Below are positions 55,289 through 63,892 of a DNA stretch of 64,000 bases, one piece after another. The notes under the pieces were generated by a model that saw only the letters and a program-made list of their open reading frames with translations, searched no databases and was not told the origin of the DNA. Location: positions 1 through 64,000 of the forward strand of contig JADQAZ010000002.1 in assembly GCA_018524345.1 (NCBI GenBank). The letters are read 5' to 3'. Within the stretch, counting starts at the first letter, position 1. Each line of letters opens with the position of its first letter. The translations under genes and the position numbers were made by a program. This stretch comes from Harenicola maris. Its GTDB lineage: Bacteria > Pseudomonadota > Alphaproteobacteria > Rhodobacterales > Rhodobacteraceae.

Positions 55289-56587
55289 ATGCCCGACCTG
55301 ACCCATATCCCCGGCCCCCGCGCCCTGCCGGTCATCGGCCAAACCCTCCCCTTCCTGCGCGATCCCTACGGCACCTATTTTCGCAACCGCGACAGCTACG
55401 GCGAGGTCTTCCGCCTCCCCGTCTTCGGCCAGACCTGGGTGGTGCTGGCGGGGCCGGACGCGCTGGAGGAGGTGCTGATGAACCGCGACGGCATCTACTC
55501 GGCGCAGCAGGGCCTGCGCGCCTTCGCCCCCTTCTTCTCCGGCGGACTCCTCCACCGCGACGATGCCGACCACCGCAGCCACCGCCGCACCATGCAGGCC
55601 GCCTTTCGCGCCGATGTCATGCGCGGCTACCTCGAACAGATGAACTTTGAGACCGCCCGCATCCTGCCCACCTGGCCCACAGGGCGCAAAACCCGTTTTG
55701 CCCCCCGCGCCAAGGCGCTGACCCTCGAATTCGCCGCCCGCGTCTTTATGGGCCTGACAGACCCGGCCCAGATCGCCCGCTTCAACACCCTCTTTATCCG
55801 CGAGGTCCGCGGCACCGCAGGCATCCTGCGCCTCAACCTGCCCTTCTTGCCCTATGGCCGCGGCATCCGCGCCCGCGCCGCGCTCTCGGAAACCTTCCAA
55901 CAGCTGATCACAGCCCGCCGCGCCGCCCCGGGCGAGGATTTCTTCAGCCAGCTCTGCATCGCACAGGACGAGGACGGCAAAGCATGGTCAGACAAGGACA
56001 TCGCCGATCACTTCAACTTCCTGCTGATCGCCGCCCATGACGCCGTCACCGGCACATTAACGGTCATGGCCGATGCACTGGCACAGGACCAATCGCTGCA
56101 ACACGCCCTGCGCGCCGAAATCGCCAACCTGCCCCCCGGCCCCCTGCAATACGATGACCTCGGCAGCCTCCCCCTGATCGAAAATACCATGAACGAGGCC
56201 CTGCGCATCCACGCCCCCTCGGCCTTTACCGCCCGCCGCGCCACGGCAGAGACCGCATGGAAAGGCACCCGCATCCCCGCCGGAACCGACCTTGTCATCG
56301 CCCCCGGCCCCGTGATGATGGACCCCGCCCTCTGGCCCGATCCAAACGCCTTCACCCCCGCGCGTTTCACCGCGCCCCCGCCCCATAAATTCGCCTTCGC
56401 CCCCTTTGGCGGCGGGGCCCATAAATGCATCGGGATGCATTTCTCGGGGATGCAGATCAAAACCGTCATGACCCACCTGCTGCGCCGCTACCGCATCACC
56501 AGCGCGGGTAAGGATCACCCGAAATGGCGGCAAATCCCCACGCCCGTGCCCACCAATGGCCTGCCCGTCACGCTCACCCCGCTCTGA
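55289..56587 (+). CDS. Cytochrome P450
   Basis: The 432-residue haem monooxygenase starts MPDLTHIPGPRALPVIG. It has the I-helix LIAAHDAVTGTL (an AxxD/T variant), the ExxR motif in NEALRIH, and the haem-ligand loop FAPFGGGAHKCIGMHF with Cys380. It has no membrane anchor, so it is soluble and needs a separate ferredoxin and reductase. It resembles the CYP51/CYP120-like group of marine bacteria. Substrate unknown. ATG 55289 is preferred over an open frame from 55211. Confidence 0.92.
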   Translation: MPDLTHIPGPRALPVIGQTLPFLRDPYGTYFRNRDSYGEVFRLPVFGQTWVVLAGPDALEEVLMNRDGIYSAQQGLRAFAPFFSGGLLHRDDADHRSHRRTMQAAFRADVMRGYLEQMNFETARILPTWPTGRKTRFAPRAKALTLEFAARVFMGLTDPAQIARFNTLFIREVRGTAGILRLNLPFLPYGRGIRARAALSETFQQLITARRAAPGEDFFSQLCIAQDEDGKAWSDKDIADHFNFLLIAAHDAVTGTLTVMADALAQDQSLQHALRAEIANLPPGPLQYDDLGSLPLIENTMNEALRIHAPSAFTARRATAETAWKGTRIPAGTDLVIAPGPVMMDPALWPDPNAFTPARFTAPPPHKFAFAPFGGGAHKCIGMHFSGMQIKTVMTHLLRRYRITSAGKDHPKWRQIPTPVPTNGLPVTLTPL

Positions 56588-56698
56588 TCCCCCGGCACAA
56601 AACCACCCAAGCCGCGCCAAACATCCGCCACGACAGCCCGCCATGCTGACAGCCGGATTGATACGATGCGACATTTATACGATGCGAAAGGGAACCCC

Positions 56699-57022
56699 AT
56701 GCTGCGCAAACTGACGGCGATTGCCCCCCTTGCCCTGCTCTGGCCAAACACGGCCCTTGCCTTCAACTGGGGCGGCGTGCGCGCCCCCGATGAAATGGAC
56801 GCGATCCTGACGCTCCTCCTCATCGCTTTCAGCGGCAGCTTCATGATTACCGTCCTGATGAAACCCAGCGGCGTGCCGATCAACCGGATGTATCAGCACT
56901 TCGGCGAATTCTCGATCTTGGGCCGCCTCGTCTATGCCTTCACCGCGCTCTCGTTTATCGCGCTCATGGGGCTGCTGTTCCTCGGCATGGGGATCATCCG
57001 CGCAGAGGAGGCGGGCCTCTAA
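56699..57022 (+). CDS. Small exported/membrane protein of unknown function
   Basis: The 107-residue protein has a signal peptide (about 1-21, ending NTALA) and two hydrophobic segments (about 37-56, 78-100). No family is recognised. Start ATG 56699 follows AAAGGGAACCCC. Just upstream an 11-bp direct repeat, ATACGATGCGA (56661-56671, 56677-56687), may be a regulator site. It is convergent with dnaE2. Confidence 0.7.
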   Translation: MLRKLTAIAPLALLWPNTALAFNWGGVRAPDEMDAILTLLLIAFSGSFMITVLMKPSGVPINRMYQHFGEFSILGRLVYAFTALSFIALMGLLFLGMGIIRAEEAGL

Positions 57023-57053
57023 CCCCCCGATCTGCACGAATCAGCATATGGGT

Positions 57054-57082
57054 TGTGCATCGGATGTGCATCAGTTGTGCAT
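57054..57082. repeat. Three TGTGCAT iterons at 11-bp phase
   Basis: TGTGCAT starts at 57054, 57065 and 57076, exactly 11 bp apart, in the 67-bp gap between two convergent genes (8 bp from the dnaE2 stop). Because no gene starts here, a role as a promoter operator is unlikely at this copy. The same unit occurs at 92-131 and, inverted, at 3921-3938. Confidence 0.65.
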
Positions 57083-57089
57083 CAAGTTT

Positions 57090-59999
57090 TTATGGCTCTA
57101 CCGCCCCCTCGCCGCCGCCGTAACGCGGCGCACCGGGGGTTAATATATGCCGAAGCAGCGCCACAGGATGCGCCCGCAACGTCAGGCGCATGGACACGTA
57201 ATCCTCCACCACCTGCTCACCCAAAGTCATCTCCGGCAGATGCGCGGCAGGCTCCACAATCCCCTCTCCGTCGATGTCCCCGGCAAAGAGCGGCAGCGGC
57301 GCATCCCCCCGCAATGCCTTGGCCTCCCACAGCGCCTCTCGCCGCGAAAGCCCAATGTTTTCAAAGGCATCCGCCTCGGCCAAAATCTCGATCAAATGCG
57401 GCTTCACCCCCGCACGGCGCCAGACTTCCTCCACCGCCAGATACCCGTTGCCTCGCGCCGCAGAAATCCAGCGGCCCTCCTCCTCGCGCATGGATTTGAT
57501 CTGCCGGAACCCAAGGCGCAGGGCCAATCCCCCCCGACCGTCCGGTTCCATAACGTTATCCCAATAACTTTCGTTTACGCATACAGGGCGCACCTCGACC
57601 CCATGCTCCCGCGCATCCCGCACAATCTGTGCAGGCGCATAAAATCCCATCGGCTGCGAATTGAGCAGCGAACAGGCATAGATCCCCGGATGATGGCACT
57701 TCAGCCAAGCCGAGGCATAGACAAGAAGGGCAAAACTCGCCGCATGACTTTCCGGAAACCCATAGCTGCCAAACCCCTCGATCTGGCTGAAACAACGCTC
57801 CGCGAACTCCGCGTCATAGCCGTTCGCCGCCATCCCGCGCAGGAACCTGTCGCGTAACTCACTGACATTGCCATGTTTTTTAAAGGTGGCCAGTGCACGG
57901 CGCAGCCGGTCCGCCTCTTCGGGTGAAAAGCCCGCGCCAATAATCGCGATCTGCATCGCCTGCTCTTGAAACAGCGGCACCCCAAGGGTCTTCCCCAAAA
58001 CCTCGCCCAGCGCATCAGAGGGGAAAGACACCTCCTCCTCCCCGTTCCGGCGGCGCAAAAACGGATGCACCATATCGCCCTGAATCGGGCCGGGCCGAAT
58101 GATCGCCACCTCGATCACAAGGTCATAAAAGGTCCTCGGCCGCATCCGCGGAAGAAAGTTCATCTGCGCCCGGCTCTCCACCTGAAACACGCCCAGACTA
58201 TCGGCGCGGCAGAGCATGTCATAAACCTTAGGATCCTCCCCCGGCAGGGTCGCAAGATTAAAATCCAACCCGTGATATCTCTCAAGGGAATCAAAGGCTT
58301 TCTGGATACAGGTCAACATCCCGAGGGCCAGAATATCGACCTTCAGAATACCCAGACTGTCGATGTCATCCTTGTCCCACGGAATGACCGTCCGGTCCTC
58401 CATCGTGGCGTTCTCCACGGGGCAAAGCTCATCCAGCCGCCCCTCGGTGATGATAAACCCGCCCACATGCTGCGAAAGGTGACGCGGAAACCCCTGTATT
58501 TCCTCGATCAACCGCAGGGTCAGCTGCAGCCGCGGATCATTCGGATCCAGCCCCACCTCCCGAAGCCGCGCCGCCTCGATCCCCGATCCGCCCCAACCCC
58601 AGATCTGGCTCGACAAAGCGCCCAGCGTATCATCGCTCAGCCCCATCACCCGCCCCACCTCGCGCACCGCCCGCTTGCCGCGATAATGGATCACCGTCGC
58701 GCAAAGGCCCGCGCGGTGACGGCCATAGCGTTCATAGATATGCTGGATCACCTCCTCGCGGCGCTCATGCTCGAAATCTACATCAATATCAGGGGGTTCG
58801 CCCCGCGCCTCGCTGACGAAACGCTCGAAAACCATGGTCCCGATCTCGGGCGAAACCGATGTCACGCCAAGGCAAAAACACACCACAGAATTCGCCGCCG
58901 ACCCGCGTCCCTGACACAAAATCCCCCGCTCCCGCGCGAAATCCACAATGTCATGGACGGTCAGGAAATAGGGCTCATAGCCCAGCTTCCCGATCAGCTG
59001 CAGCTCATGGCGCAGCATCCCCTGCACCCGCTCCGGCGCGCCGTAGGGATAGCGCCAGCGCAAGCCCGCAAGGGCCAAACGCTCCAACCGCTCCGCCGCA
59101 CTCTCGCCCCCCGTCACCTCGCTGGGGTATTCATAACGCAGCTCATCAAGAGAGAACCGGCACCGCTCCGCAATCTCCCCCGCCCGCGTCAGAGCCGCCT
59201 CATGCCCCGCAAACAGGCGGGCCATCTCGGCGGCAGAGCGCAGCCTCTGCTCCCCGTTGGCAAGGGCACTCCGGCCCAGCTCCTCCACACGGCACCCCTT
59301 CCGAATGGCGCAGAGCACATCCGCCAATCGCCGCCGCCGCCCGTCATGCATAACCGGCGCGGCAGAGGCACAAAGCCCCACCCCCAACTGCGCCGCCATC
59401 TCCGCCAAACGGGCAAACCGCGCCCTGTCCTGCCCGTCATAAACAGGCGCCATCACCAGATGCACGGCCCCGCCAAAGGCGCTGTGCAACCGTTTGAAAC
59501 GACGCATAAATTCACGGCCCGTGTCGGGATGCACCAGCATCTCCATCCCCGCGCACCAGTCCATCAAATCGCTCATCCGCAGAGCGCAATCGCCCTTCTG
59601 CGCCCGTAACCGCCCCAAGGAAATCAACCGGCACAATCGCCCCCAAGCCGCCCGATCCCGCGGCAGGCAAGTCACGGCAAACCCGTCCTCCAACACCACC
59701 CGCGCCCCCGGCACCAATCGCGGCACACAAGTCACATCAAGCGAGGGCGCAACCGGCGCCCCCTCGGGCCGCGGCGGCCCAATCGGCCCGTCCACCGCCT
59801 CCGCCGCCAGCCGCTCCGCCACCACACGGCCAATCTCCCGCGCCCGCGTATGCGCCCGCACGATACCAGCCACGGAGTTCTCGTCCGCAATCACCAAGGC
59901 CCTCATTCCCATAAGGCCCGCACGCTCAATATATTCCTCCGGATGCGAGGCCCCGGTGAGGAAGGTAAAATTCGACGTCGCGCTCAACTCACAAAACAT
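57090..59999 (-). CDS. dnaE2: Error-prone DNA polymerase DnaE2 (ImuC)
   Basis: DnaE2 is the C-family polymerase of the mutasome that copies damaged DNA with ImuB during the SOS response. The product is about 969 residues and has the PHP domain start FCELSATSNFTFLTGASHPEEY and the polymerase core. The active-site region PPDIDVDFEHERREEVIQHIYERYG is followed by the GRGSAANSVVCF loop. Start ATG 59999 follows AAGGTGG. The usual upstream partners imuA-imuB are not on this strand. imuB lies 3.9 kb away in the opposite direction. No clear LexA box precedes dnaE2. Confidence 0.94.
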   Translation of the reverse strand: MFCELSATSNFTFLTGASHPEEYIERAGLMGMRALVIADENSVAGIVRAHTRAREIGRVVAERLAAEAVDGPIGPPRPEGAPVAPSLDVTCVPRLVPGARVVLEDGFAVTCLPRDRAAWGRLCRLISLGRLRAQKGDCALRMSDLMDWCAGMEMLVHPDTGREFMRRFKRLHSAFGGAVHLVMAPVYDGQDRARFARLAEMAAQLGVGLCASAAPVMHDGRRRRLADVLCAIRKGCRVEELGRSALANGEQRLRSAAEMARLFAGHEAALTRAGEIAERCRFSLDELRYEYPSEVTGGESAAERLERLALAGLRWRYPYGAPERVQGMLRHELQLIGKLGYEPYFLTVHDIVDFARERGILCQGRGSAANSVVCFCLGVTSVSPEIGTMVFERFVSEARGEPPDIDVDFEHERREEVIQHIYERYGRHRAGLCATVIHYRGKRAVREVGRVMGLSDDTLGALSSQIWGWGGSGIEAARLREVGLDPNDPRLQLTLRLIEEIQGFPRHLSQHVGGFIITEGRLDELCPVENATMEDRTVIPWDKDDIDSLGILKVDILALGMLTCIQKAFDSLERYHGLDFNLATLPGEDPKVYDMLCRADSLGVFQVESRAQMNFLPRMRPRTFYDLVIEVAIIRPGPIQGDMVHPFLRRRNGEEEVSFPSDALGEVLGKTLGVPLFQEQAMQIAIIGAGFSPEEADRLRRALATFKKHGNVSELRDRFLRGMAANGYDAEFAERCFSQIEGFGSYGFPESHAASFALLVYASAWLKCHHPGIYACSLLNSQPMGFYAPAQIVRDAREHGVEVRPVCVNESYWDNVMEPDGRGGLALRLGFRQIKSMREEEGRWISAARGNGYLAVEEVWRRAGVKPHLIEILAEADAFENIGLSRREALWEAKALRGDAPLPLFAGDIDGEGIVEPAAHLPEMTLGEQVVEDYVSMRLTLRAHPVALLRHILTPGAPRYGGGEGAVEP

Positions 60000-60063
60000 A
60001 GGCCACCTTCGATTCGGCACACCCATCATATTCATGATTTGTTCTATTTTCGAGGTGCCAGGT

Positions 60064-60085
60064 TTCTTATTGGCTCAAATATCCA
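60064..60085 (-). repeat. 22-bp dispersed repeat, copy 2
   Basis: It is identical over 22 bp to 41927-41948 (core ATTGGCTCAAATATCC). Here it lies between the AEC-carrier stop (60101) and the dnaE2 start (59999), again upstream of a minus-strand gene. Confidence 0.55.
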
Positions 60086-60100
60086 AATTCCAACGCCCGC

Positions 60101-61027
60101 CTAGGGCCCGAACTGCCCGATGACGAGCGATACGGTAAGAATACTGAAAGCTGTCGACACCAGAATGGTCGCCGAAACCCGCGCAGGCGCCGTCCCGTAG
60201 TGTTGCGCAATGATATAGGTGTTCCCCGCCACCGGCAAAGACGCCGCCGCAATCATCACCGCCCCCGCAAAGGCCTCGACCGGAAAGACGAACAAAACCG
60301 CCACCGCCACAGCCAAAGGATGCAGGATCAACTTACAAACCGACAGCCAGCCCGCCACACTCATCCGCTCTGCGCTCTTGTTGGCGAGGCTCGCACCAAT
60401 GGCAAACAGGGCCCCCGGCGTCGCCGCCCCGCCCAATATCGCCAGAAACTCGTTCATCGGATCAGGAATAGGAATATGCAGCCCGGACCAGATAAACCCC
60501 GCAGCAATGGCCATCACCATCGGGTTGGTCACCAATCCGCGCCCCACAGTCCGCAACACCCGCAGGCTAATGCGGCCATCGCGGCTGCCGGTGATCAGAA
60601 TAACAATCAGCGACCCAAAGACGAGGATATCCACCGCCAAAACCATCATCACCGGCCCCACCGCCGCCTCGCCCATCAACAGGGCCAACATAGGCAGGCC
60701 AAGGAAACCGACATTGCCGATCACCGCGCATTGGCTTTCCACCGCAACCTCCGCCACCGGAAGCCCGCGCCACATCCCAACGCCGGTGGCCAGAATATAA
60801 ACCAGCATCGTCGCCGCGAGGTAGGCAAAGACGAATGTCCAATCCAGCACATCGGCGAGGTTAAGATTCGCCGAAAACCGGAAAACCATCGCCGAAAGAG
60901 CAAAGTAGAAGACGAATTTTGTCAGGGCCGCCGTGGCGGCCTCGTTGAAAAACTGCCTTCGGGCCGCGAGGTATCCCAACGCGATAACGCCAAAAAACGG
61001 CAGTGTTTTCAGGAAGATTGCCAACAT
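60101..61027 (-). CDS. AEC-family carrier (auxin efflux carrier type)
   Basis: The 308-residue membrane protein has about ten spans, starting MLAIFLKTLPFFGVIALGYLAARR, and the family segment ESQCAVIGNVGFLGLPM with conserved Asn-Pro/Gly features. AEC carriers export or exchange organic acids and related compounds; the substrate cannot be told. Start ATG 61027 follows GGAAAGGG. Its promoter region faces a small secreted-peptide gene and holds three TetR-type operators, so TetR control is likely. Confidence 0.88.
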   Translation of the reverse strand: MLAIFLKTLPFFGVIALGYLAARRQFFNEAATAALTKFVFYFALSAMVFRFSANLNLADVLDWTFVFAYLAATMLVYILATGVGMWRGLPVAEVAVESQCAVIGNVGFLGLPMLALLMGEAAVGPVMMVLAVDILVFGSLIVILITGSRDGRISLRVLRTVGRGLVTNPMVMAIAAGFIWSGLHIPIPDPMNEFLAILGGAATPGALFAIGASLANKSAERMSVAGWLSVCKLILHPLAVAVAVLFVFPVEAFAGAVMIAAASLPVAGNTYIIAQHYGTAPARVSATILVSTAFSILTVSLVIGQFGP

Positions 61028-61092
61028 CCCTTTCCGGTTACCACGCCGCGGGGCACCCCGCCAGAGGCGACATTCCGCGCAGGCAAAACGAA

Positions 61093-61166
61093 ATGAACCG
61101 TTCAGTTCATTTTGGACTTGCAAACTGAACAGATCGGTTTAGCTTCACTTTTGAACCAAACAGTTC
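61093..61166. promoter_or_regulatory. Three TetR-type operators in a divergent promoter
   Basis: Sites of the form RAAC-N6-GTTY: ATGAAC-CGTTCA-GTTCAT (61093-61110), CTGAAC-AGATCG-GTTTAG (61125-61142) and TTGAAC-CAAACA-GTTCAC (61151-61167). They fill the region between the AEC carrier (minus) and the small exported peptide (plus). A fourth site of the same form precedes the tetR gene, which makes its product the likely binder. Confidence 0.65.
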
Positions 61167-61185
61167 ACTTTAACCGGAAAGGACA

Positions 61186-61383
61186 ATGAAAATGCTACGA
61201 ACACTCTCTCTATCTGCCCTCCTTGCCGCGGCCATGTCCCTGCCTGCGGCCGCAAGCACAACACCCGTCGACTTCCCCGCCCTCACCTTCCCCTCGGGTC
61301 CCTCGGGCGGTCAGGACACCACAATCGCAACCTCCAACTGCACCGCAACCGGCGCTTGCAGCGCCTCATTGCCTAGCGAATGA
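61186..61383 (+). CDS. Small secreted peptide precursor
   Basis: The 65-residue product has a signal peptide (about 1-24, MKMLRTLSLSALLAAAM...AAA) and a mature part of about 42 residues rich in Ser, Thr, Pro and Gly. It contains two cysteines spaced CTATGAC near the end. The start follows AAAGGACA. I do not recognise it. Three TetR-type operators lie just upstream and it is divergent from an AEC carrier, so an inducible export function is suggested. Confidence 0.6.
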   Translation: MKMLRTLSLSALLAAAMSLPAAASTTPVDFPALTFPSGPSGGQDTTIATSNCTATGACSASLPSE

Positions 61384-61428
61384 TCCCTGATCACACCACC
61401 ACCGGCCTCCCCCTCGGCTTGCCGAAAC

Positions 61429-61444
61429 TAAACTGTCCAGTTTA
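61429..61444 (+). promoter_or_regulatory. TetR-type operator ahead of tetR
   Basis: TAAACTG-TC-CAGTTTA has perfect 7-bp arms and fits the RAAC-N6-GTTY form of the three sites at 61093-61166. It lies 28 bp before the tetR start, as expected for autoregulation. Confidence 0.7.
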
Positions 61445-61471
61445 TACTCATTCTCCAAGCCGGGAGGGACC

Positions 61472-62095
61472 ATGAACGCACCAGTGACGGAGATAAAGCG
61501 TGGCCGAAAATTCGATCAGGTGGTCGAAGGCGCCCGCGAGATTTTCCTGCAAGACGGGTTCGAAGGCGCAAGCGTTGACCTCATCGCCAAGGCGGCCGGG
61601 GTCTCCAAGGCGACGCTTTACAGCTACTTTCCCGATAAAAAACTGCTGTTCATGGAGATCGCCACACAGGAATGCCGCATGCAGGCCGACACGGCCCTGC
61701 ACGAGATCGACTTTTCCAAACCGGCGAAAGAGGTCCTGACAGAGGCCGCCACACGGATCCTCGATTTCTCCCTCTCGCCCTTTGGCCGCGGCGTGTTCCG
61801 CATCTGCGTTGCTGAAGCCGACCGCTTCCCCGACCTCGGGCGGGAATTCCACCGCTGCGGGCCAGAGAAGGTCCGCGAAAGCCTCGTGTCCTATTTCGAG
61901 GGGGCGATTGCCCGCAAAGAGTTGGAGATCGCGGACCTGACCCTCGCCGCCGACCAGTTTACCGAACTGTGCAAGGCCGACCTCTTCTCGCGGCTGATCA
62001 TGGGCGTTGACCAGAGCTTCACCAAGACAGAGGCCGACAGGATCATCACCGGCGCGGTAGAGATGTTCATGGCCCGCTATGGCGCCCGCGCCTAG
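61472..62095 (+). CDS. TetR/AcrR-family regulator
   Basis: The 207-residue regulator has the N-terminal helix-turn-helix (about 15-60: AREIFLQDGFEGASVDLIAKAAGVSKATLYSYFPDKKLLF) and an AcrR-type C-terminal ligand domain. Its own promoter carries a TAAACTG/CAGTTTA operator, and the divergent AEC-carrier/small-peptide promoter has three similar sites. It most likely represses both until an inducer binds. Its stop lies 6 bp from the convergent NYN gene's stop. Confidence 0.92.
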   Translation: MNAPVTEIKRGRKFDQVVEGAREIFLQDGFEGASVDLIAKAAGVSKATLYSYFPDKKLLFMEIATQECRMQADTALHEIDFSKPAKEVLTEAATRILDFSLSPFGRGVFRICVAEADRFPDLGREFHRCGPEKVRESLVSYFEGAIARKELEIADLTLAADQFTELCKADLFSRLIMGVDQSFTKTEADRIITGAVEMFMARYGARA

Positions 62096-62101
62096 GGCAA
62101 C

Positions 62102-62830
62102 CTAGTCCAAGCGCCGCAACAGCACCTGATTGCCCGGCCCGCGCCGCGTCTCGAAAATCTTGATCGCCTCCACGAGGGAGCTCAGCTTTGCGCGCCCGTA
62201 GTTACGGGTGTCAAAGTCGGGCTGCGCCGCGACCAAGAGCTGCCCAAGCTGCCCCAGTGGATACCACTCGTCCTCCTGATCCATCCCCTCCATCGCCTTC
62301 AGGATCAGATCCCGCGCGGTTTTCAGGGACTTGTCGTCCAACTCATGGGGTTTGCTGGCCTGCTCTGCCGTTGCACCGGCCTCGGGCGCGCGGATGTTCT
62401 CGATATAGATGAACCGCTTACAGGCCGCCCGAAAGGCCTCGGGTGTTTTGCGCAAGCCCATGCCGTAGGCATCCAGCCCCTGCTCGCGCACGCGGCTGGC
62501 AAGGCGGGTAAAGTCACTGTCCGAGCTGACCAGAACAAACCCGTCAAAACGGCCGGAATGCAACAGGTCCATCGCGTCGATCACAAGGGCAATATCGCTG
62601 GCGTTCTTGCCCACCGTATTGGCCGGCTGGTGGAACGGAACAAGGCCCAGTTCGGCCTGCACAGCAGACCACCCCTTCATCTGGCTAGAGGAAAAGTCGC
62701 CATAGCACCGCCGCACACTCGCCTCGCCGAACTTGGCGATTTCTTCAAAGATCGCCTTGGCGTCCTTGGGCGAGGTATTGTCGGCGTCGATCAGAACGGC
62801 AAGCAGGGGTCGGTCGGTTTTCGTGGTCAC
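62102..62830 (-). CDS. NYN-domain protein with C-terminal LOTUS (OST-HTH) domain
   Basis: The 242-residue protein has an N-terminal NYN (PIN-like) nuclease domain with conserved acidic residues in AVLIDADNTSPKDA and SDIALVIDAMDLLHSGRFDGFVLVSSDSDFTRLA. A C-terminal LOTUS/OST-HTH RNA-binding domain follows (about 165-235). This COG1432 type is presumed to act on RNA. The start is GTG 62830 with GGAGGCCCAA upstream. Confidence 0.9.
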   Translation of the reverse strand: MTTKTDRPLLAVLIDADNTSPKDAKAIFEEIAKFGEASVRRCYGDFSSSQMKGWSAVQAELGLVPFHQPANTVGKNASDIALVIDAMDLLHSGRFDGFVLVSSDSDFTRLASRVREQGLDAYGMGLRKTPEAFRAACKRFIYIENIRAPEAGATAEQASKPHELDDKSLKTARDLILKAMEGMDQEDEWYPLGQLGQLLVAAQPDFDTRNYGRAKLSSLVEAIKIFETRRGPGNQVLLRRLD

Positions 62831-63024
62831 TTGGGCCTCCGGGCTATGGTGCGAAACAGGGGTCTTTCAAGGGCGGATTGCGGCGCAAACGCCCTGGCGA
62901 CATGCAGGCCGCCCCTACGGCACCCATCGGGCATACTTTCATTTCCGCGACTTGCGGTTACTATGCCTGTCAAAAGCATGGCTTATGGCATGGGTAATGA
63001 CAACAGACGAGGGATAGTTAGGTG

Positions 63025-63333
63025 ATGAAACAAGCGATACTCTGGGTGGGCATCCTGACGCTTTGCGCCTGCGCGACCACGGTCGAGGAAGACGATCAAT
63101 TCACAACCCCCGAAGTCGATGACGGGCTGGAAGAGCGCGAACCCGACACCTGCGATTCAGAGGCCCTCGGCATCACCCTTGGCCAGAACAAATCCGTGGT
63201 CCCCGACCTCGGCCTGACCCGCCCCTACCGTGTGCTGGGGCGCGAGGATATCGCGACGCAGGAATACAATCCGGCGCGGGTCAACTTCTACACCAATGAC
63301 GACGGCATCATCCTGCGGGTCTCCTGCGGCTGA
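63025..63333 (+). CDS. Lipoprotein resembling peptidase inhibitor I78
   Basis: The 102-residue lipoprotein has a signal with lipid-attachment Cys16 (LCAC) and a domain matching the I78 inhibitor pattern: CDSEALGITLGQNKSVVP, then RPYRVLGREDIATQEYNPARVNFYTND and GIILRVSCG. I78 proteins are small elastase-type protease inhibitors, here presumably in the periplasm. I use ATG 63025; a GTG one codon earlier is possible. Its stop abuts that of the convergent cytochrome c' gene. Confidence 0.8.
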   Translation: MKQAILWVGILTLCACATTVEEDDQFTTPEVDDGLEEREPDTCDSEALGITLGQNKSVVPDLGLTRPYRVLGREDIATQEYNPARVNFYTNDDGIILRVSCG

Positions 63334-63774
63334 TCACTTCGAAATGCGGTAGGTTTTGTGGCAGGCGGTGCAGCTGTCCAGCAGCGGCTTGAGCGTGGCG
63401 CTGATGCTGGCGGCGGAGGATGTATCAACCCCGGCAGCCGCCTTTTCCATGGCCTGAACCCCGGCGAGGAACCCCTCGCGGTCTGTCCAGACCTGCGGCG
63501 CCGCTTCGGAAGCATGGTCGCGCTCCTGCGCCGCAAAGAGCTCCGGCAAAGCCTCCGCCCGCGCCATAAGGGTCGCGACAGACTTCTCGGCAAAGGGTTT
63601 GCTGAACGGCCTTTTCTCGCTGGCCATTTGCCGCAGCCATTGCGAGGCAAGCGAGATATCCACCATGGCCTGCATCCGCGCCTTCACCGCCGGATTCGTA
63701 ACATCGTCATGGGCCATAAGGGGCGCACCGCCGACAATCACGGCGGCAAGGGCAAGGGCGATACATCGTTTCAT
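63334..63774 (-). CDS. Cytochrome c' (class II c-type cytochrome)
   Basis: The 146-residue periplasmic haem protein has a signal peptide (about 1-21, ending MAH) and a single haem-binding CTACH near the C-terminus (residues about 135-139), the position typical of four-helix cytochromes c' and c556. The Arg near the haem and Trp residues of the family are present. Such proteins bind NO or CO or carry electrons. No obvious partner is nearby. Confidence 0.92.
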   Translation of the reverse strand: MKRCIALALAAVIVGGAPLMAHDDVTNPAVKARMQAMVDISLASQWLRQMASEKRPFSKPFAEKSVATLMARAEALPELFAAQERDHASEAAPQVWTDREGFLAGVQAMEKAAAGVDTSSAASISATLKPLLDSCTACHKTYRISK

Positions 63775-63864
63775 TCAATAAAGTCCCGCAAAAGAATGGG
63801 AACAGTCTAGCCACCCCACCGCCCCCCGACCAGACTCGACTTTGCAGCGCACATCCCTAAACTG

Positions 63865-63879
63865 GAACATTTAGTGAAC
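63865..63879 (+). promoter_or_regulatory. LexA (SOS) box of imuB
   Basis: GAACATTTAGTGAAC fits the alphaproteobacterial LexA direct-repeat operator GAAC-N7-GAAC exactly. It lies 13 bp before the imuB start, as expected for an SOS-induced mutasome gene. Confidence 0.88.
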
Positions 63880-63892
63880 ATATGTGCCCACC

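Noticed and set aside
60036..60062. LexA box before dnaE2 (TTGTTCTATTTTCGAGG)
   Set aside because: Only one GTTC half-site is present; the second position is GAGG instead of GTTC.
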